Assembly (NCBI RefSeq): GCF_041146795.1
Contig: NC_135170.1
Coordinates: 24,360,033-24,424,032 of the forward strand
Direction: 5' to 3'
DNA: 64,000 nt
Source of the DNA: Maylandia zebra
Lineage: Eukaryota > Chordata > Actinopteri > Cichliformes > Cichlidae
In this document: positions 35,709 through 48,819 of the stretch, piece by piece
Position numbering within the stretch: the first letter of the stretch is position 1
How the letters are laid out: every line of letters starts with the position of its first letter
Program-made: the position numbers and the translations under genes
The notes under the pieces: model-generated
Told to the model about the DNA's origin: nothing
Database searches by the model: none
Seen by the model: only the letters and a program-made list of their open reading frames with translations

Positions 35709-38700
35709 AAAGGGTATCGCAGCATGTCGGAGACACACACTCACACAAAAGTGGGCATCCGAATAGAAGTAGCTACTTTTTATTCAACTCTACTCATGTG
35801 CAATAAAGCAGGACCTGCAAAGGATAATATATTGCCCTACAGTGGGACCCATGGGTCAAAGACTCACAAAAATGTCTCCTGATGGTGATTACCACAAAAG
35901 GAAGAAAGTAGAAGACATATTTTAAAATCCTTGCTTTAATTTTCCAGAAACCTGGAAAATATGTTTTAGGCCTCAAAAAAGAAACAACATTGTAGCAGCT
36001 GGGCAACCACTAAAACCAGTTTTAAGTTTCAGAATCTACATAGATTCCCAGCTTTTGTGCTTATATAATGAGGATTTTCCAGGTGCATTTGGTTTCCTGC
36101 TGTGTATGCAACTTAACATTTATCACGGGATTAACAGAGACTAATCATATCATATCTGTCAATATATCTGTCACTAGTTAGAGCTGGTTGGCCATGCAGT
36201 CAGGTATCATGCACAAGACAGTTTCTTCTAACGTTTACAAAAAGTTCAGAAAACCGAGACTCTTCTAACGTATGGCATGAATAATCCCAGACAAAGAACA
36301 GAAAAGCAAATGAATTGTCATATTTATTAAAAATAAAACACACTTTACTAACCAAGAGGAATTCAGAACTTCTTAGAAGACTGAGTAAAATGTTTCGTCA
36401 GTTTTTAATCAGAAACAGCATCTTGCATTCCTTTGTGAATGACCTTAGTTGTGTTCAGGTTAATTTCTATATGATATCATGTTGCACACACTGCACAAAA
36501 AAAACAAGTCAGTCTCTAGTAATGATGCACGTACCTCTTTAAGTCCACAAAACACATCAAATGAGTAAAGTCTTTGAAATGTGTAATTATTTTGGCAGGT
36601 TATTGTAGCTATTGTATGGTTGAAATATGAATCCACTGTGGAAGATTGTGCTTACTTACTTAAAAAAGCAAATATGTATGTTTGAACTTTATACTTAAAA
36701 GGTTTATAAAGACAGCTTCTAACATCCCAACATTAGCAAATTACTTAGTGCTCCACATTTTCTTCCTAATATAGTAACCCGTGGCTCCAAAATACCAACA
36801 TGACCACAGCTAGAATGCTAAAATCAGCCTTCAAAATATGATGAAATCAATGGAGGAAATTACAGGAGCATGTTTTACATAAAGTGAAAGAAATGTAGAA
36901 GTGTCAATTCAGTTTTAGTTAAATTTAAAATGTGTTAACCTAAAAAGCTTACAAAATAATCCCCTCGAATTAACTCCCTGCCTCTCAGACTTATCAGGGT
37001 TTTTGCTATCAGTCAAATGAGATGAAACACCACCCAAACACAGATGAAATGGTCATAGATTACCTTCTATAACAAATACGAAGAAATGCAACAGTTCTCA
37101 TTGTGGAGCTTCTGTTTGTATTTAACACCTGATATATTTCACAGTAAAAATCCTCTGTTGTTCTGATAAAGTCGTTATGAAGTGATGTGCTACTGAAAGT
37201 CAATAACAAGCAGCACATGAGAGAACAGATGTGACACTGAGTGAAAAAGCAGAGGGAGAAAGCGAGGCCTGGTTATCTCACTCTCTGGCTCTGCTGGTCC
37301 ACTGTGCTCATTCTTTCCTCTGGCTGTGCCGAACTGAGCTGCAGGGAAATGGAAGGAAGATCTGCGCACTGCTGCAGGCACTGACTGATGATGGACTCCA
37401 GGCTTGTAAGGCTTGGCTTTAGTCCTTCCATAAATTTGATTCCATATCCATATGATTAATAAAAAACAAAACAAAACATAGACATGCTCACTTATACTTG
37501 CTAGAAAATTATTTGTGGGTAAGTTGTGGGAATTTATCAGATAAGGTTTTAGCTTTTTACTGGGATGGATGACTGGTGGCAAATAATTAAGTAATTTTAA
37601 AACTAATTACTTTCATTTTATGATACCTTTTAATCCGATTTTTTTTTCACAGGTAACTATTTTAATGCTGCTATGTATATTTAGCAGGTGTACCACTGCT
37701 GAATAGTTGATGACGCTGCACAAAAAGATGAAAAAAAGCAGAATATTGTCTTATATACTTTTATTTCTATAATTTAAATCCCATAAAACCTACTTTAAAA
37801 ATGAAGAAAGAAATAAAAGATCTGAATAGTTTTTCCCTCGTTGCACATTAGGCAACTTTCACTGTTGGCCCTGTGGTTTCTCAGGTCATGGAAAATCTCA
37901 CTGGGGAAAATGAACTCCAGCTTGTTAGGGTCAGCAGACAAATAACCACTATCAAAAAATGGTTTTTCATTTAGTTATAAATTATGAGCCTACGTTCAAA
38001 TAAGAAAATATATTTATCGTGACTGATTGTTGGCAGAAAAAAAAAGTTGGATGTCATCTAGTCATTATTAAACAAATCTTCCTGTTTCCTTTTAAATCTT
38101 TTGGGAGGATGGAGATTTAAAAAGTATTTAGTTCCTGCCTGTCAGCGCTGAAGATGTATGGTCCGTGTGACGTGATGTTCATCCCACCTACTGCATATAC
38201 AGTTTTGTATACTGTCTGTAAAGGTGTTGCAGATGGCAGGGAGCGCTGCCCTGTTACATTCCTTTTCAGCAGTGATGGGTGCACCTCCGCTCATATATCA
38301 GCACAACTATCTGCAGACATCTGCAGACATCAGCATACCCAGCGGCACATCTTTCAAACAGAATGAGGAACTCTGATCTGAAATAAATCAAAGCTGGAAT
38401 TTTATTTAAAAAATCTGGGACAGGAAAAAAGCACTAATGTTGTCCAATATTTTCATATGACCTGAAGCTGCTGGTTTTTGAGTAGAAGAAGAAGAAGTAG
38501 AAAGATAAATAGCTGTTTGAAGACTATATAGGTTATAGACTGGGTGCACTTGCCTGTGGAAAACTATCCAGAGTATGAAATCCGTCTTAGCCATGAAACT
38601 ACATGTCATGTGTTGCATCACTGCACATCAAATCTAAACCCACTTCCACAGTTATGTAGATTTATTAAGGTTGGCTCACATCAGACTGAGTGAACTAATG

Positions 38701-39743
38701 CAGTAAATCACACAGTAGCTTAGTAAAGTTAGAAATTAAGGCAGCTGAGGTGTTAAGAAATATCTTCAGGGCTGCATAATTTTCTCTTTAATTGCTATTT
38801 TAAAGTTAATCTGGGACTCTAACCCATTTTCTAATTCTGAGATGGTTTTGGATATTCTCCTTTTTTCTATTAATATGGTTGAATGTGTGTTTTTTATTGT
38901 CCCATTTGCATTAAGTGAGTGCAGCTCACCAGGTTTTGATCACCCTTGACGGTTAAAGTGTTGCTGGCTGGATTTGTCGTAGCCCAGATGTTGAGCAGAT
39001 TGTATTACAGTAGGCAATAAGAATGTTATCCTGGAGCCATACTTCTACATCAAACACCTTCTCTGGATTGGAGCCTACGGGGAGCACAGTTGTCACATGC
39101 CACCCACACAACCTAAAAGACATGTGGAGCAGAGATGGGGCATCAGAAATGATCAGGACCTCCTATTATGGTTATTTTAGAAGATGCACAGTCTATAAGA
39201 TATGAGAGATGATGCAAGAGTGGGACGCATATGTGTGCGAGTGGGTTTAGGGAGATTTTGTTTTTTGTGCACGTGAATGCAGCAGTGTGCACACATGCTA
39301 AAAGAACTGAGGATGTCACCGCCCTGAATCAGTGACGTGGATGGGATCAGGTGGGGAAATTGCTCCGGGAGTTTGGGGAAAGAGTTATAAGAGAGTTCTG
39401 CACAACTCATGTTTTCTCAGTGTGTCACTGCTGTAGGATCATACAGTACAGAGAGTTTGTTCTGGTACTCTGATCTGAGAAGACCCCTGGCACTTCTTTG
39501 CAAAAAAGGTAGCGTAAAAACCCAAATTTAAATTTACTTTCTTGCTCATTTTGGAACAAAACTAAACAATTTTTTATAGCTTAAAAAAGGTGAAGAAAAG
39601 ATGAACTTATGACTGAACTAATTTCTCATCAGCTTTTCTTCAACCGAAAGACTGTTTAGTATTTTTGTAACGTGGCTTGGCAGCACTTTTCGGTGAGCTT
39701 GCTCCTCAGCAGCACCCACAGCCTATATTATTGTGTTTGTTAG
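35709..39743. other. Intergenic stretch, nothing supported
   Basis: About 4 kb of AT-rich sequence without a recognisable gene or intact repeat. A possible donor (AAAAAAG|GTAGCG) near 39,508 may end a non-coding first exon of the next gene. Confidence 0.45.
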
Positions 39744-41091
<1,348 letters not shown>

Positions 41092-42029
41092 ACATGTGGG
41101 CTTTTTTGTTTGGTATAAATGCAGATTTGTTGAAAATAAATGTTTATATATTTTTCAGAAGAAGAGGATTGTTTTATACTATTTCTTTGATGAGTATGGT
41201 CAAAAAAGCTAAATAAAGTGGCTTTAATTAAACTTTATTAAAGCAAACTGTAGCCACCTGCTGTTACAAAATCACAATAAACCACAAGGTGGCAGCATTT
41301 ATCAAATTATCTTCACTATATGCTGTTTTTTGGATGCATCAACGGGCTGGACTTAAAGTCAAATAAATGGCTAAACATGTAGTTAAGGAGTGTTATATAT
41401 TACCTCATTATGATTTTTTTTTATTACTTTAATTAGCATTGCAAGCCATTGGTTTGTATTTGATTTGTTTATCCAAATACTTATTAAATTATAGATTCAG
41501 TGCAACTCCTTGAGTGTACTTGGAGCATTTATTTTTACAGATAGTATTTTACAATGTGTTATCGCTTCATAATCACAGCAACAGTAGCAGTGCTGCTATG
41601 CAAAATACGGCACCTCTTGAAACACGGAAACTTTCAGGTGGAGTAACTACCTTCGGAGAAGAACTTATGAACCACTGATCACTTCAACCAGGAAAGAATA
41701 GAACTGCAGAGCTACAGGATTACTTCAAAGAACTACTTGTTAAACAATAAAATAAAGATGAAGATCACAATGTTCAAACTCTGGAGGCAAAATATACAAA
41801 AAAGTTACAGGCCTACAACAAACACTGCTCGGCTTAGTTTCCTGTCAAAAGTTCTTGCTTATTCACAGGTCATTCCCCCAAATTTCTAACAGCCAGACGC
41901 ATCGGTGGTCATACGTCCTTTTACACAAGTCTGTGGTGGTATTTGACTGACCAATAAACTACTGGGCAGATATTCAAAGGAGCATGTTTATCAAAGGGGT
42001 TCAAAAAGAAAAGAAAAACAGTGACTATC

Positions 42030-42655
42030 CATCCATTTCTCCTTTCTTGTCGCTGGAGCCTATCCCAGCTGTCATAGGGCAAGAGGCAGGGTACACCCTA
42101 GACAGGCCAGTCTGTCACAGGGCTAACACATAGAGACACAGACAACCACTTGCATATTCACACTAACTGCATGTCTTTGGACGGTGGGAGGAAGTGGGAG
42201 CGGATGATCTGATATCCTCGTGTTGGTGTTGTTCCCAGACCATCATGAAAATGTTGTTCCAGGTTCAACATTGCAAGTGACCAATCACATTGTTGTGACG
42301 TTATTCTTTTGCGTGGCAAGCCATTCGTGCATTTATGAAATTCCAATGTTGCAAGGACAATATCAATTCTGCTTACTGTTTATTAAAGGGTTACGGTTAG
42401 GGTTAGGGTCAGGGTCTGTTGATCGGCGGACAGAGGCGGTTTCACGCAGCTTAAGTACAGTTTTTTGTTTTATGCCGGTTTTTCCCGAAGTCGCAAAAGT
42501 ATGACGTCACAACATTCTGATTGGTCACTTGTAATGTTGATCCTGGAACAACATTTTCATGATGGTCTGGGAACAACACCAACACGAGGATATCAGAGCA
42601 CCCACGCAAACTTGCTGTATGGCAACAGTGCTAACCACTGTGCCACCATGCTGCC
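42030..42655 (-). repeat. LINE tail of the GGAT family, split by a MITE
   Basis: The flanks of 42,208-42,597 together form a degenerate copy of the repeat at 32,565-32,950 ('agcctatcccagctgtcatagggc', 'ctgcatgtctttggacggtgg', 'cccacgcaaac', 'gctaaccactgtgccaccatgctgcc'). It is older than that copy and lacks several stretches. Confidence 0.75.
42208..42597. mobile_element. MITE with about 105-bp inverted arms
   Basis: Left arm 42,208-42,312 and right arm 42,493-42,597 are near-exact reverse complements (starting TCTGATATCCTCGTGTTGG), with only a few differences. The short middle contains telomere-like GGTTAGGGTTAGGG text near 42,390-42,412. No coding frame is present and no clear target duplication could be read. 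It is inserted in an older LINE tail. Confidence 0.85.
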
Positions 42656-43015
42656 CAGTGAATATACCCTGCAATATGAGCAGGATGCTAGCTTTCAAAA
42701 CCCTGCCCATGTGATTAATGATATTATATAACGATGTACATATGTCTGCTTATTGCCTGCTGAAACACCTTGACTGTTTTTCATTCACCCAACCTTTGGT
42801 ATTCACCTTGATTAGCAGAACAAATAATAGCAATGACAGAATTGTGCTGTTAACAGAATCTTAATTCCAACAAATTGGATCAACAGTATATCCTGAATTC
42901 AAATATATACATATATAAAATAAAACAGGTCTAAAATGAAAACACATTTAGATTTATTGTAAAAAAAAACTCAAACATTTACAATATTTGAAATAAGTTA
43001 GATTTTGATCTAAAT

Positions 43016-43095
43016 ATGCAAATTCTTAGAGTTGAGTTGTGATCAAAAAGTTTTTAGTATTGAAGCCCCTCCTCCTCTGCTTACTCTATATAGGC
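43016..43095 (+). promoter_or_regulatory. V1 promoter: octamer, CCTCCTCC box and TATA-like site
   Basis: A perfect octamer ATGCAAAT (43016-43023) is followed by CCCCTCCTCCTC near 43,067 and CTATATAGG near 43,085. The leader ATG is at 43170. Octamer plus TATA is the standard immunoglobulin V promoter. The other Vs keep the CTCCTCC box and a TATTAAA-like site, but I do not see the perfect octamer there. Confidence 0.7.
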
Positions 43096-43169
43096 CTCAG
43101 TCTCTTTTCATTATTCAGTTCAGCTCACCTCTCACCTGGACAGTAAAGAGAATACGCTATACTTTCAAC

Positions 43170-43634
43170 ATGCTGAGAACCTTCTGTACTCTTATTGCTC
43201 TAGCATGTAAGAGCGGCTACTGGTTCATTTTATAGTCTGTATTTAGAAACATAAAACTTTATTTAAATATTAATTAATTTAAACATTCTTTTTTTCTCTG
43301 ACAGGTGTGGATGCTGCAAAAGTGTTGACCCAGACACCACCTGTCCACACAGTTTCTCCAGGAGACGAGGTTCTGCTCAAATGCAATGTTCAGAGAGATG
43401 AAGGCTATTATGTCAGCTGGTACAAACAGGTCCCTGGTTCTACTCCTCAGTATATTCTGAGATTTTATCATAGCCACAGTTCACCCAGCTTTGGAACAGG
43501 ATTCTCCTCAGACCGATTTAATTCTAAAGCCTCATCAAACATTGATTATCAGTTAATCATCAAGCAAGCAGAAGCAGGAGACTCTGCTGTGTATTACTGT
43601 AGCACATGGGACAGCTCTGCTCAGGAGAGCGTAT
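43170..43634 (+). CDS. Ig light chain V segment V1 (sigma-like)
   Basis: Leader exon 43170-43206 (MLRTFCTLIALA, phase 1) and V exon 43305-43634. The V domain runs VDAAKVLTQTPPVHTVSPG, first cysteine in LLKCNV, core tryptophan in VSWYKQVPGSTPQYIL, and second cysteine in DSAVYYCSTWD. CDR1 is short. The loop after the FR2 tyrosine (FYHSHSSPSFGTGFSSDRF) is long, a trait of sigma-type V domains. The germline end is ESVS, then the RSS. The frame is open and all structural residues are present, so it looks functional. It groups with V2. Confidence 0.9.
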
Positions 43635-43662
43635 CACAGTGATTTACACTGTGACAAAAACC
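43635..43662 (+). other. 12-bp-spacer RSS of V1
   Basis: Heptamer CACAGTG, 12-bp spacer (ATTTACACTGTG) and nonamer ACAAAAACC. All three are close to or at consensus. A 12-spacer on V pairs with the 23-spacer on the Js. Confidence 0.95.
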
Positions 43663-43730
43663 TCTGTACAGAATACTTCTGCTTTCAGAGGCTTTAACAT
43701 TTTGTTAACAATGACTATGTGTCTGCTAGA

Positions 43731-43865
43731 CATCCAACTGGATCATAGATAAGGTTAACATATATCAAGTGTCTTTGGGCTAGGAGACTTCAGAGAAAAA
43801 TATCAAGAATATCAGAATATCCTACTCAATAACAGAGGACCAAAATGAGTATTTAAAATCTTCTT
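43731..43865 (+). pseudogene. Relic of an Ig light chain C exon (3' half)
   Basis: The text matches the end of the C exons and their 3' UTR: 'aaggttaacatatatcaagtgtctttgggc', then 'gagacttcagagaaaaatatcaagaa' and 'gagtatttaaaatct'. The 5' part of the exon and any J are gone. Point changes and small gaps are many, so it is old. It follows V1 by only about 70 bp. Confidence 0.75.
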
Positions 43866-44089
43866 GCACATTGATTTTGCTGTTTACTGATTACCAAACA
43901 TGTTAAAATAAAACAAAAGGGTTCAATGACTTTAACTGGACATTTAACTTTACTGTAGTTAGAATAAATAAAATGTTGTGCTGTGTCACATTTGTAGACC
44001 TGGGACAGTTAAAGGCATGAGTGTCACTGGTTTAAAATGCTTATTTTAAACCTGCAACCTTCACACTCTGTTAGTAAAGCATCACCTCT

Positions 44090-44222
44090 CTACTCCTCCT
44101 TCTCTTTTTCCCCAGAATGCACCTGCAGGTCTGAGCATCTAATTTATAACGTCAGGAAAGTTGTAAAAGAGAGTTATGGTCTTTCTAAAAGGAGATGTAA
44201 CTGCCCCTGACTGGAAATGTTG
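44090..44222 (+). promoter_or_regulatory. Decayed copy of the post-C octamer/E-box element
   Basis: It aligns with the blocks downstream of C1 and C2 ('tctttttccccagaatgcacctgcagg' at the start, 'taactgcccctgactggaaa' at the end). It keeps the E-box CACCTG but has lost the octamer. With the C relic at 43,731 it marks an older, deleted cluster. Confidence 0.6.
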
Positions 44223-45078
44223 TATTTCACTATACTTTGGTAATTCAGGGAATTAACTGAATACTGCTTTGGTTTTGTCCAAGAATAACTTTATTTATTA
44301 TATAAGAAGCAGTAAACAATGTTCAGCTGTACAACTTTCGCAGCTCTGTTGTTGTCATACAAACATTTGATATGAAAAATGTTGATTTTTTAACATTTAG
44401 TTGCCATTAATACTTAATCCTAATTTTTAAATGGCTAGTACACATAAAAGTCTGAGCTGCGATGAAATGACTGTTTAAGGTGCATTTTAATGTTAAAGAA
44501 TCCAGTTTGCAGCAGAATTTTTTTGTGTGGCTGATCTGAATTTAGATACTATAAAACATCTCCTAATATAGATCCTTGGATTAAGCTGTTGTAGCTATTT
44601 TTACGTAACGTTTATGTTCAACAATAAATCAGTTTTGTATTCCTGCTTTTTAAACAGATCCAAAGATTATGTGAAAATAGAAGTGGCAAAAAATTACAAA
44701 AACTTTCTTATTTGCAAATAAAACAACCACATAGAATGTATAGATTCACCTGACTACACACACTTTGTTATTTAACTTAACAGGAGATTAATCCCAACAA
44801 AATATGTCCTGAATTTAAATATATTCATAAATAAAAATAACATTGCTGTAAACTGAAAACATATTTAGTAGACTTATCCTAAAAGTAAACATTTATGACA
44901 TTTAAAATAATTTTGAGTTTGGTGTAAAACCCTAATTTCTAGTTGAGTTGTAATAGTACAGTTTTCAGTATTGAAACTCCTCCTCCTCCACTCCTTAGTT
45001 ATTAAAAGTCTCAGCCTCTCTTCATTGCTCAGTTTACCTCTCAGCTGGACAGCAAAGAGAATACACCGTACTTTCAAC

Positions 45079-45529
45079 ATGCTGGGGACCATCTCTACTA
45101 TTATTGTTGCTTTAGCATGTAAGATAATCTTCTGGTTTATTTTATAGACTGCACTTTGAGAGTTAAAAACAGACTTACTGCAATTTTTTTCTCTGACAGG
45201 TGTGGATGCTGCAAAAGTGTTGACCCAGACACCACCTGTCCACACAGTTTCTCCAGGACAGGAGGTTCTGCTCAAATGCAACATTCAGAGACCTGAAAAC
45301 TATTATGTCAGCTGGTACAAACAGGTCCCTGGTTCTACTCCTCAGTATATTCTGAAATTTTACCATGAGCACAGTTCACCCTACTTTGGAACAGGATTCT
45401 CCTCAGACCGATTTAACTCTAAAGCCTCATCAAACATTGATTATCAGTTTATCATTAAGCGAGCAGAAGCAGGAGACTCTGCTGTGTATTACTGTGGAAC
45501 ATGGGATAACTCTGCTAAGGAGAGCGTAT
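45079..45529 (+). CDS. Ig light chain V segment V2 (sigma-like)
   Basis: Leader exon 45079-45118 (MLGTISTIIVALA) and V exon 45200-45529. It is closely related to V1: VDAAKVLTQTPPVHTVSPGQ, LLKCNIQRPENYYVSWYKQV, YFGTGFSSDRFNSKASS and YYCGTWDNSAKESVS. All core residues are intact. The promoter has CTCCTCCTCC near 44,980 and TTATTAAAAG near 44,999. No octamer was found. Confidence 0.9.
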
Positions 45530-45557
45530 CACAGTGATTTACACTGTGACAAAAACC
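45530..45557 (+). other. 12-bp-spacer RSS of V2
   Basis: CACAGTG, 12-bp spacer and ACAAAAACC, identical to the V1 signal. Confidence 0.95.
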
Positions 45558-45840
45558 TCTGTACAAAGTAATTCTGCTTTTAGAGTCTTTGACGTGTCAT
45601 TTAGACTGTTTGTCAGCAGCTGCCAATAAAAACACAAATCATCAGACACGTCCATCCTCTACAAGTTGTTCAGATTATATGACATTATTGTATCTGTACA
45701 CATTTTAATTATATTCAGGGATAGCCTTTGTTGTTGTTTTTTTCAGAAATAAATTTCTGTACTGACTCAGTCTTATGCTGTATATTTAAGTTTTTTACTG
45801 AATTGATTCTGTATGTTTTTGGATCATGTCCTTCGTGAAT

Positions 45841-46001
45841 TTTCAGACTTCAGCCTCCCTCTTCTTGTCCTGACAGTCTTCCCTCCATGCAGTGCTGAGC
45901 TCCAGTCCAACAAAGCCTCTCTGGTCTGTCTGACCATCCAAACATCAGACTGGGTGAAGTGTCTTTGTGAAAACCATCAAGAATTCATAATGGCCCAATG
46001 A
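45841..46001 (+). pseudogene. Ig light chain C exon relic with internal deletions
   Basis: It begins with an acceptor-like TTTCAG and the C start (cttcagcctccctcttcttg), keeps 'gagctccagtccaa' and CTCTCTGGTCTGTCTG, then jumps to 'accatccaaacatcagactgg' and on to 'gtgaagtgtctttg'. About 150 bp of the middle of the domain is missing, including the core tryptophan strand, and a further small piece is lost. It is followed by a decayed V. Confidence 0.8.
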
Positions 46002-46209
46002 ATAGTAGATGCCTGTGCAAGTAGGTTATATAGCTGATACAATTACTTATAAAGCTAGACAAGATGAAAAGAGAGCAAAATAATCTTTACCCACAGCTCC
46101 TCCACCTTTTGGTAATCTTAAATGACACCTCATGCTCATTCTCTCTTTAGCCTATAAAAACTGTCCAATATTGTTTGAAGTTACAAATCTGCTCTCATCT
46201 CACACTGAC

Positions 46210-46528
46210 AACTGGCTGGTGATTCTCTGCACTCTCATCAAAGTTCTAGCATGTAAAGAATCTGATGTCCACTGCAGACTTATGCACAGATGAAGCTTAA
46301 TCACATTGATTGAGGCTGTGAAAAAAAACCCTAAATTAGAGACATTACAGTTTTAAAAAAATCCAACATTACTCATCTCAAATCATTAAATCTCGAACAA
46401 AACATGTAATGGGATTACATTAGTGGTTGGAGGCAGATGGCATTTCTACTTTCTGCTAAGTATTTCTGTCAGAAATGGGATGACTCTGTAAGTTAACATG
46501 AACAGTGACTCAGACTGTGACAAAAACC
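46210..46528 (+). pseudogene. Decayed V segment (leader remnant, V 3' end and RSS)
   Basis: A promoter-like CTCCTCC and CTATAAAA precede a leader remnant near 46,210-46,252 that has lost its ATG. The body of V is missing. The 3' end (tatttctgtcagaaatgggatgactctg) is near 46,461-46,490. An RSS-like AACAGTG, 12-bp spacer and ACAAAAACC lies at 46,501-46,528. The first heptamer base is changed. Confidence 0.75.
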
Positions 46529-46952
46529 TGAGATACACAACAACTTTCATGAGATCTGAAAAACATCAAACTATTTTCAGCTTTTATAAGTATTACACTA
46601 AGTAATCCTCACTTTTTGTTTAAGGTACTGTTTAATTTTTGTTTAAATTATCTACTTGATATCACTTGTTGAGAAACTTAAATCTATCTTTAAATTCTGA
46701 AAAGGGATCAAGTTAAAACACTGCAAAATCATCATGAAGGACATGAAAAGATTGTAAAAATTAAAAAAAAGAAGAGACTTCACATTACCAAGTCAAGTCA
46801 AGATGAGAAATATACATATGTATGTTTAAGCTCCTCCTCCTGTTAGTCGTATTAAAAGGTTCCTTCAGCACCTCCTCTCTTCATCCTACAGAAGCTTTAC
46901 AGCCACTTTAAAGTTACAAATTAGAAGTGCATTCTCAGCTCACACCGATAAC

Positions 46953-47397
46953 ATGCTGGCGACTCTCTGTGCTCTCATCACTGCTCTAACATGTAAACAC
47001 TTTGACTTGCACACATATATACTAATGTCAGTGTGTTTCTCTTGACTCCGTGTCTTCTTGTTGTTTGCAGGTGTGAGTGGTGTGACAGTGGTTACACAGA
47101 AAACTGTGCTATCAGTGAGCAAAGGAGAGACAGCCACCATGGACTGTAACCTGGGGACTGTTACTGACCGGTCTGCTCGGTGGTATAAACAGATTCCAGG
47201 AGGAGTTCCTCAGTATGTGCTGTATTTTTATCATGGAAATACATCTCCAAGCTATGGCTCTGGGTTCTCCTCTCCAAAATTCACATCCACTCATCAGTCA
47301 ACATCAGATTATCGTTTGATCATCAGCAATGTGGAGGAGGGAGACTCTGCAGTCTATTACTGTCAGACATGGGATGACTCTGCCAAAGAGCAGGTAT
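46953..47397 (+). CDS. Ig light chain V segment V3 (sigma-like)
   Basis: Leader exon 46953-46992 (MLATLCALITALT) and V exon 47071-47397. The V domain starts VSGVTVVTQKTVLSVSKG, with cysteine in TMDCNLG, ARWYKQIPGGVPQYVL, the long loop FYHGNTSPSYGSGFSSPKF, and GDSAVYYCQTWDDSAKEQVS. All core residues are intact. It belongs to a second V subgroup with V4 and V5, different from V1 and V2. CTCCTCCTCC and TATTAAAAGG lie upstream near 46,830-46,858. Confidence 0.9.
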
Positions 47398-47425
47398 CAC
47401 AGTGATTTACATCATGACAAAAACC
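47398..47425 (+). other. 12-bp-spacer RSS of V3
   Basis: CACAGTG, spacer ATTTACATCATG and ACAAAAACC. The spacer variant is shared with V4. Confidence 0.95.
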
Positions 47426-47609
47426 TCACTGTTACTTCTGCTTTTTGAGATTTACACATCCTGATAACAAAGACACTTTTGAAACTTTTTGAAACCAACT
47501 CACTAACGACAGATAATGTGTTAATAAACAATAAATTACTTTATTTTAATCAAGGGACTCTCAATTCGATTAACTATCTAACCTTCTATTACCACATGAC
47601 TTTGACAGC

Positions 47610-47712
47610 ATACATTCTGTTGACGTTCTCCCCAGAGAGAACCCAGAGCCAAGCATCAGCCATAAATGCTGATGCTTGGTATTTCTGTCAGACATGGGAT
47701 GGCTCTGATTAA
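47610..47712 (+). pseudogene. V segment 3' fragment
   Basis: The text 'ggtatttctgtcagacatgggatggctctg' matches the FR3-CDR3 end of the V segments. It has no leader, no FR1-FR2 and no RSS; a stop follows at once. A fish LINE tail of the GATTCT type follows at 47,845-47,905. Confidence 0.7.
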
Positions 47713-48692
47713 GACATACAGACATAAATAAAATAGAAGCAAATATTTCCGTTGTGTGTGTTTTTTGGAACACCTCTTTATATCATGTGTTGTTTTAAAG
47801 GAAGAATATCAACACTGTGACAAAAAACTAAATGAGAGTTAAATAATTTCCCCCAGGGATCAATAAAGTATTCTGATTCTGATTCTGATTCTGATTCTGA
47901 TTCTGAGAGACTCTACAGATTTTAAAAATAAATTCTAACCATTTGAAATCATTACATTTTTTTGACTTTGACTTTTTTTTTGTTAATTTGTTGTTGTACT
48001 GTGCATTTAAAATATTGAGGTTAAAGCTGTGTAAATGCTGACCCCAGCCCAGCAGCCAGACTCTAAACTTCAACAGATAATAAAAGCAGTGATGAGCAGT
48101 CAGACTGCAGCCTCCTTTTCTACCTGTTCATGTTTCTAAACTAGAATCACAGTGACGACTGCTGATGGCTTTGAGTTCACACCTAAACACTAAGAGAAAA
48201 ATCATGTGTGTGTTCTCCGTAGGATATGGATTTCTGTTGGTGTATGGGACTACAGTCTAGCCTCAGGTTTATATTGTTCAGTAGCAATTATGAGACAATG
48301 AATTTCAGGCCATTTCATGGAGAAACGCAAAAGTAATGTAACTAGTGTAGAGAATTACTTTATACTGGGAATAATTCAGTCATGTGCATTATTTGTGCAT
48401 TATCTTTAAGAATAGTAATGAGTAATGTATAAAACATTACTTTTTTTGAGTAATAACCCAACAATGATCACAGCAAAGAGGGGAAATACCTCTAACAAGT
48501 TCAAATGTTTGACCACACAGCGTGCAAATAATTTTCATGAATGTAATGTGTTTAATATGCTTTTCAGTGATGTTGGCGACTCTAGAAGCAAAGCCAGTGA
48601 GAATTCAGTGAGACTCAATAAAGAATCGAATTGATAAATAATATTGATAATCACTAAATCACTAAATTCTTATCAAGTCCCATCCCTACTTT

Positions 48693-48815
48693 GTGCTGTA
48701 TTTTTATTATAGCTATATTTTTCTTTATGGGTTTGGCTTCTCCTCTCCAATATTCACATGTACTCATCCGTCAACATCAGATTAGCATTTTGATCAACAA
48801 TATATGGGGAAGTGA
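48693..48815 (+). pseudogene. V segment FR2-FR3 fragment upstream of J1
   Basis: The text 'tgtgctgtatttttattatagc', then 'gggtttggcttctcctctccaatattcacatgtactcatc' and 'gtcaacatcagattagcattttgatcaacaat' matches the V3 exon from FR2 to FR3. It is degenerate and out of frame. It ends just before the conserved pre-J block. Confidence 0.75.
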
Positions 48816-48819
48816 CACT

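Noticed and set aside
37190-37582. Minus frame of 130 residues
   Set aside because: No signal peptide, domain, or splice partners; composition like non-coding sequence.
42388-42412. Interstitial telomere repeat
   Set aside because: Only about two TTAGGG-like units, located inside a MITE.
43170-47425. T-cell receptor gamma or VpreB-like genes
   Set aside because: The Vs have 12-RSS and there are sigma-like J and single C1-set exons without connecting, transmembrane or cytoplasmic exons; VpreB-like genes would lack an RSS.
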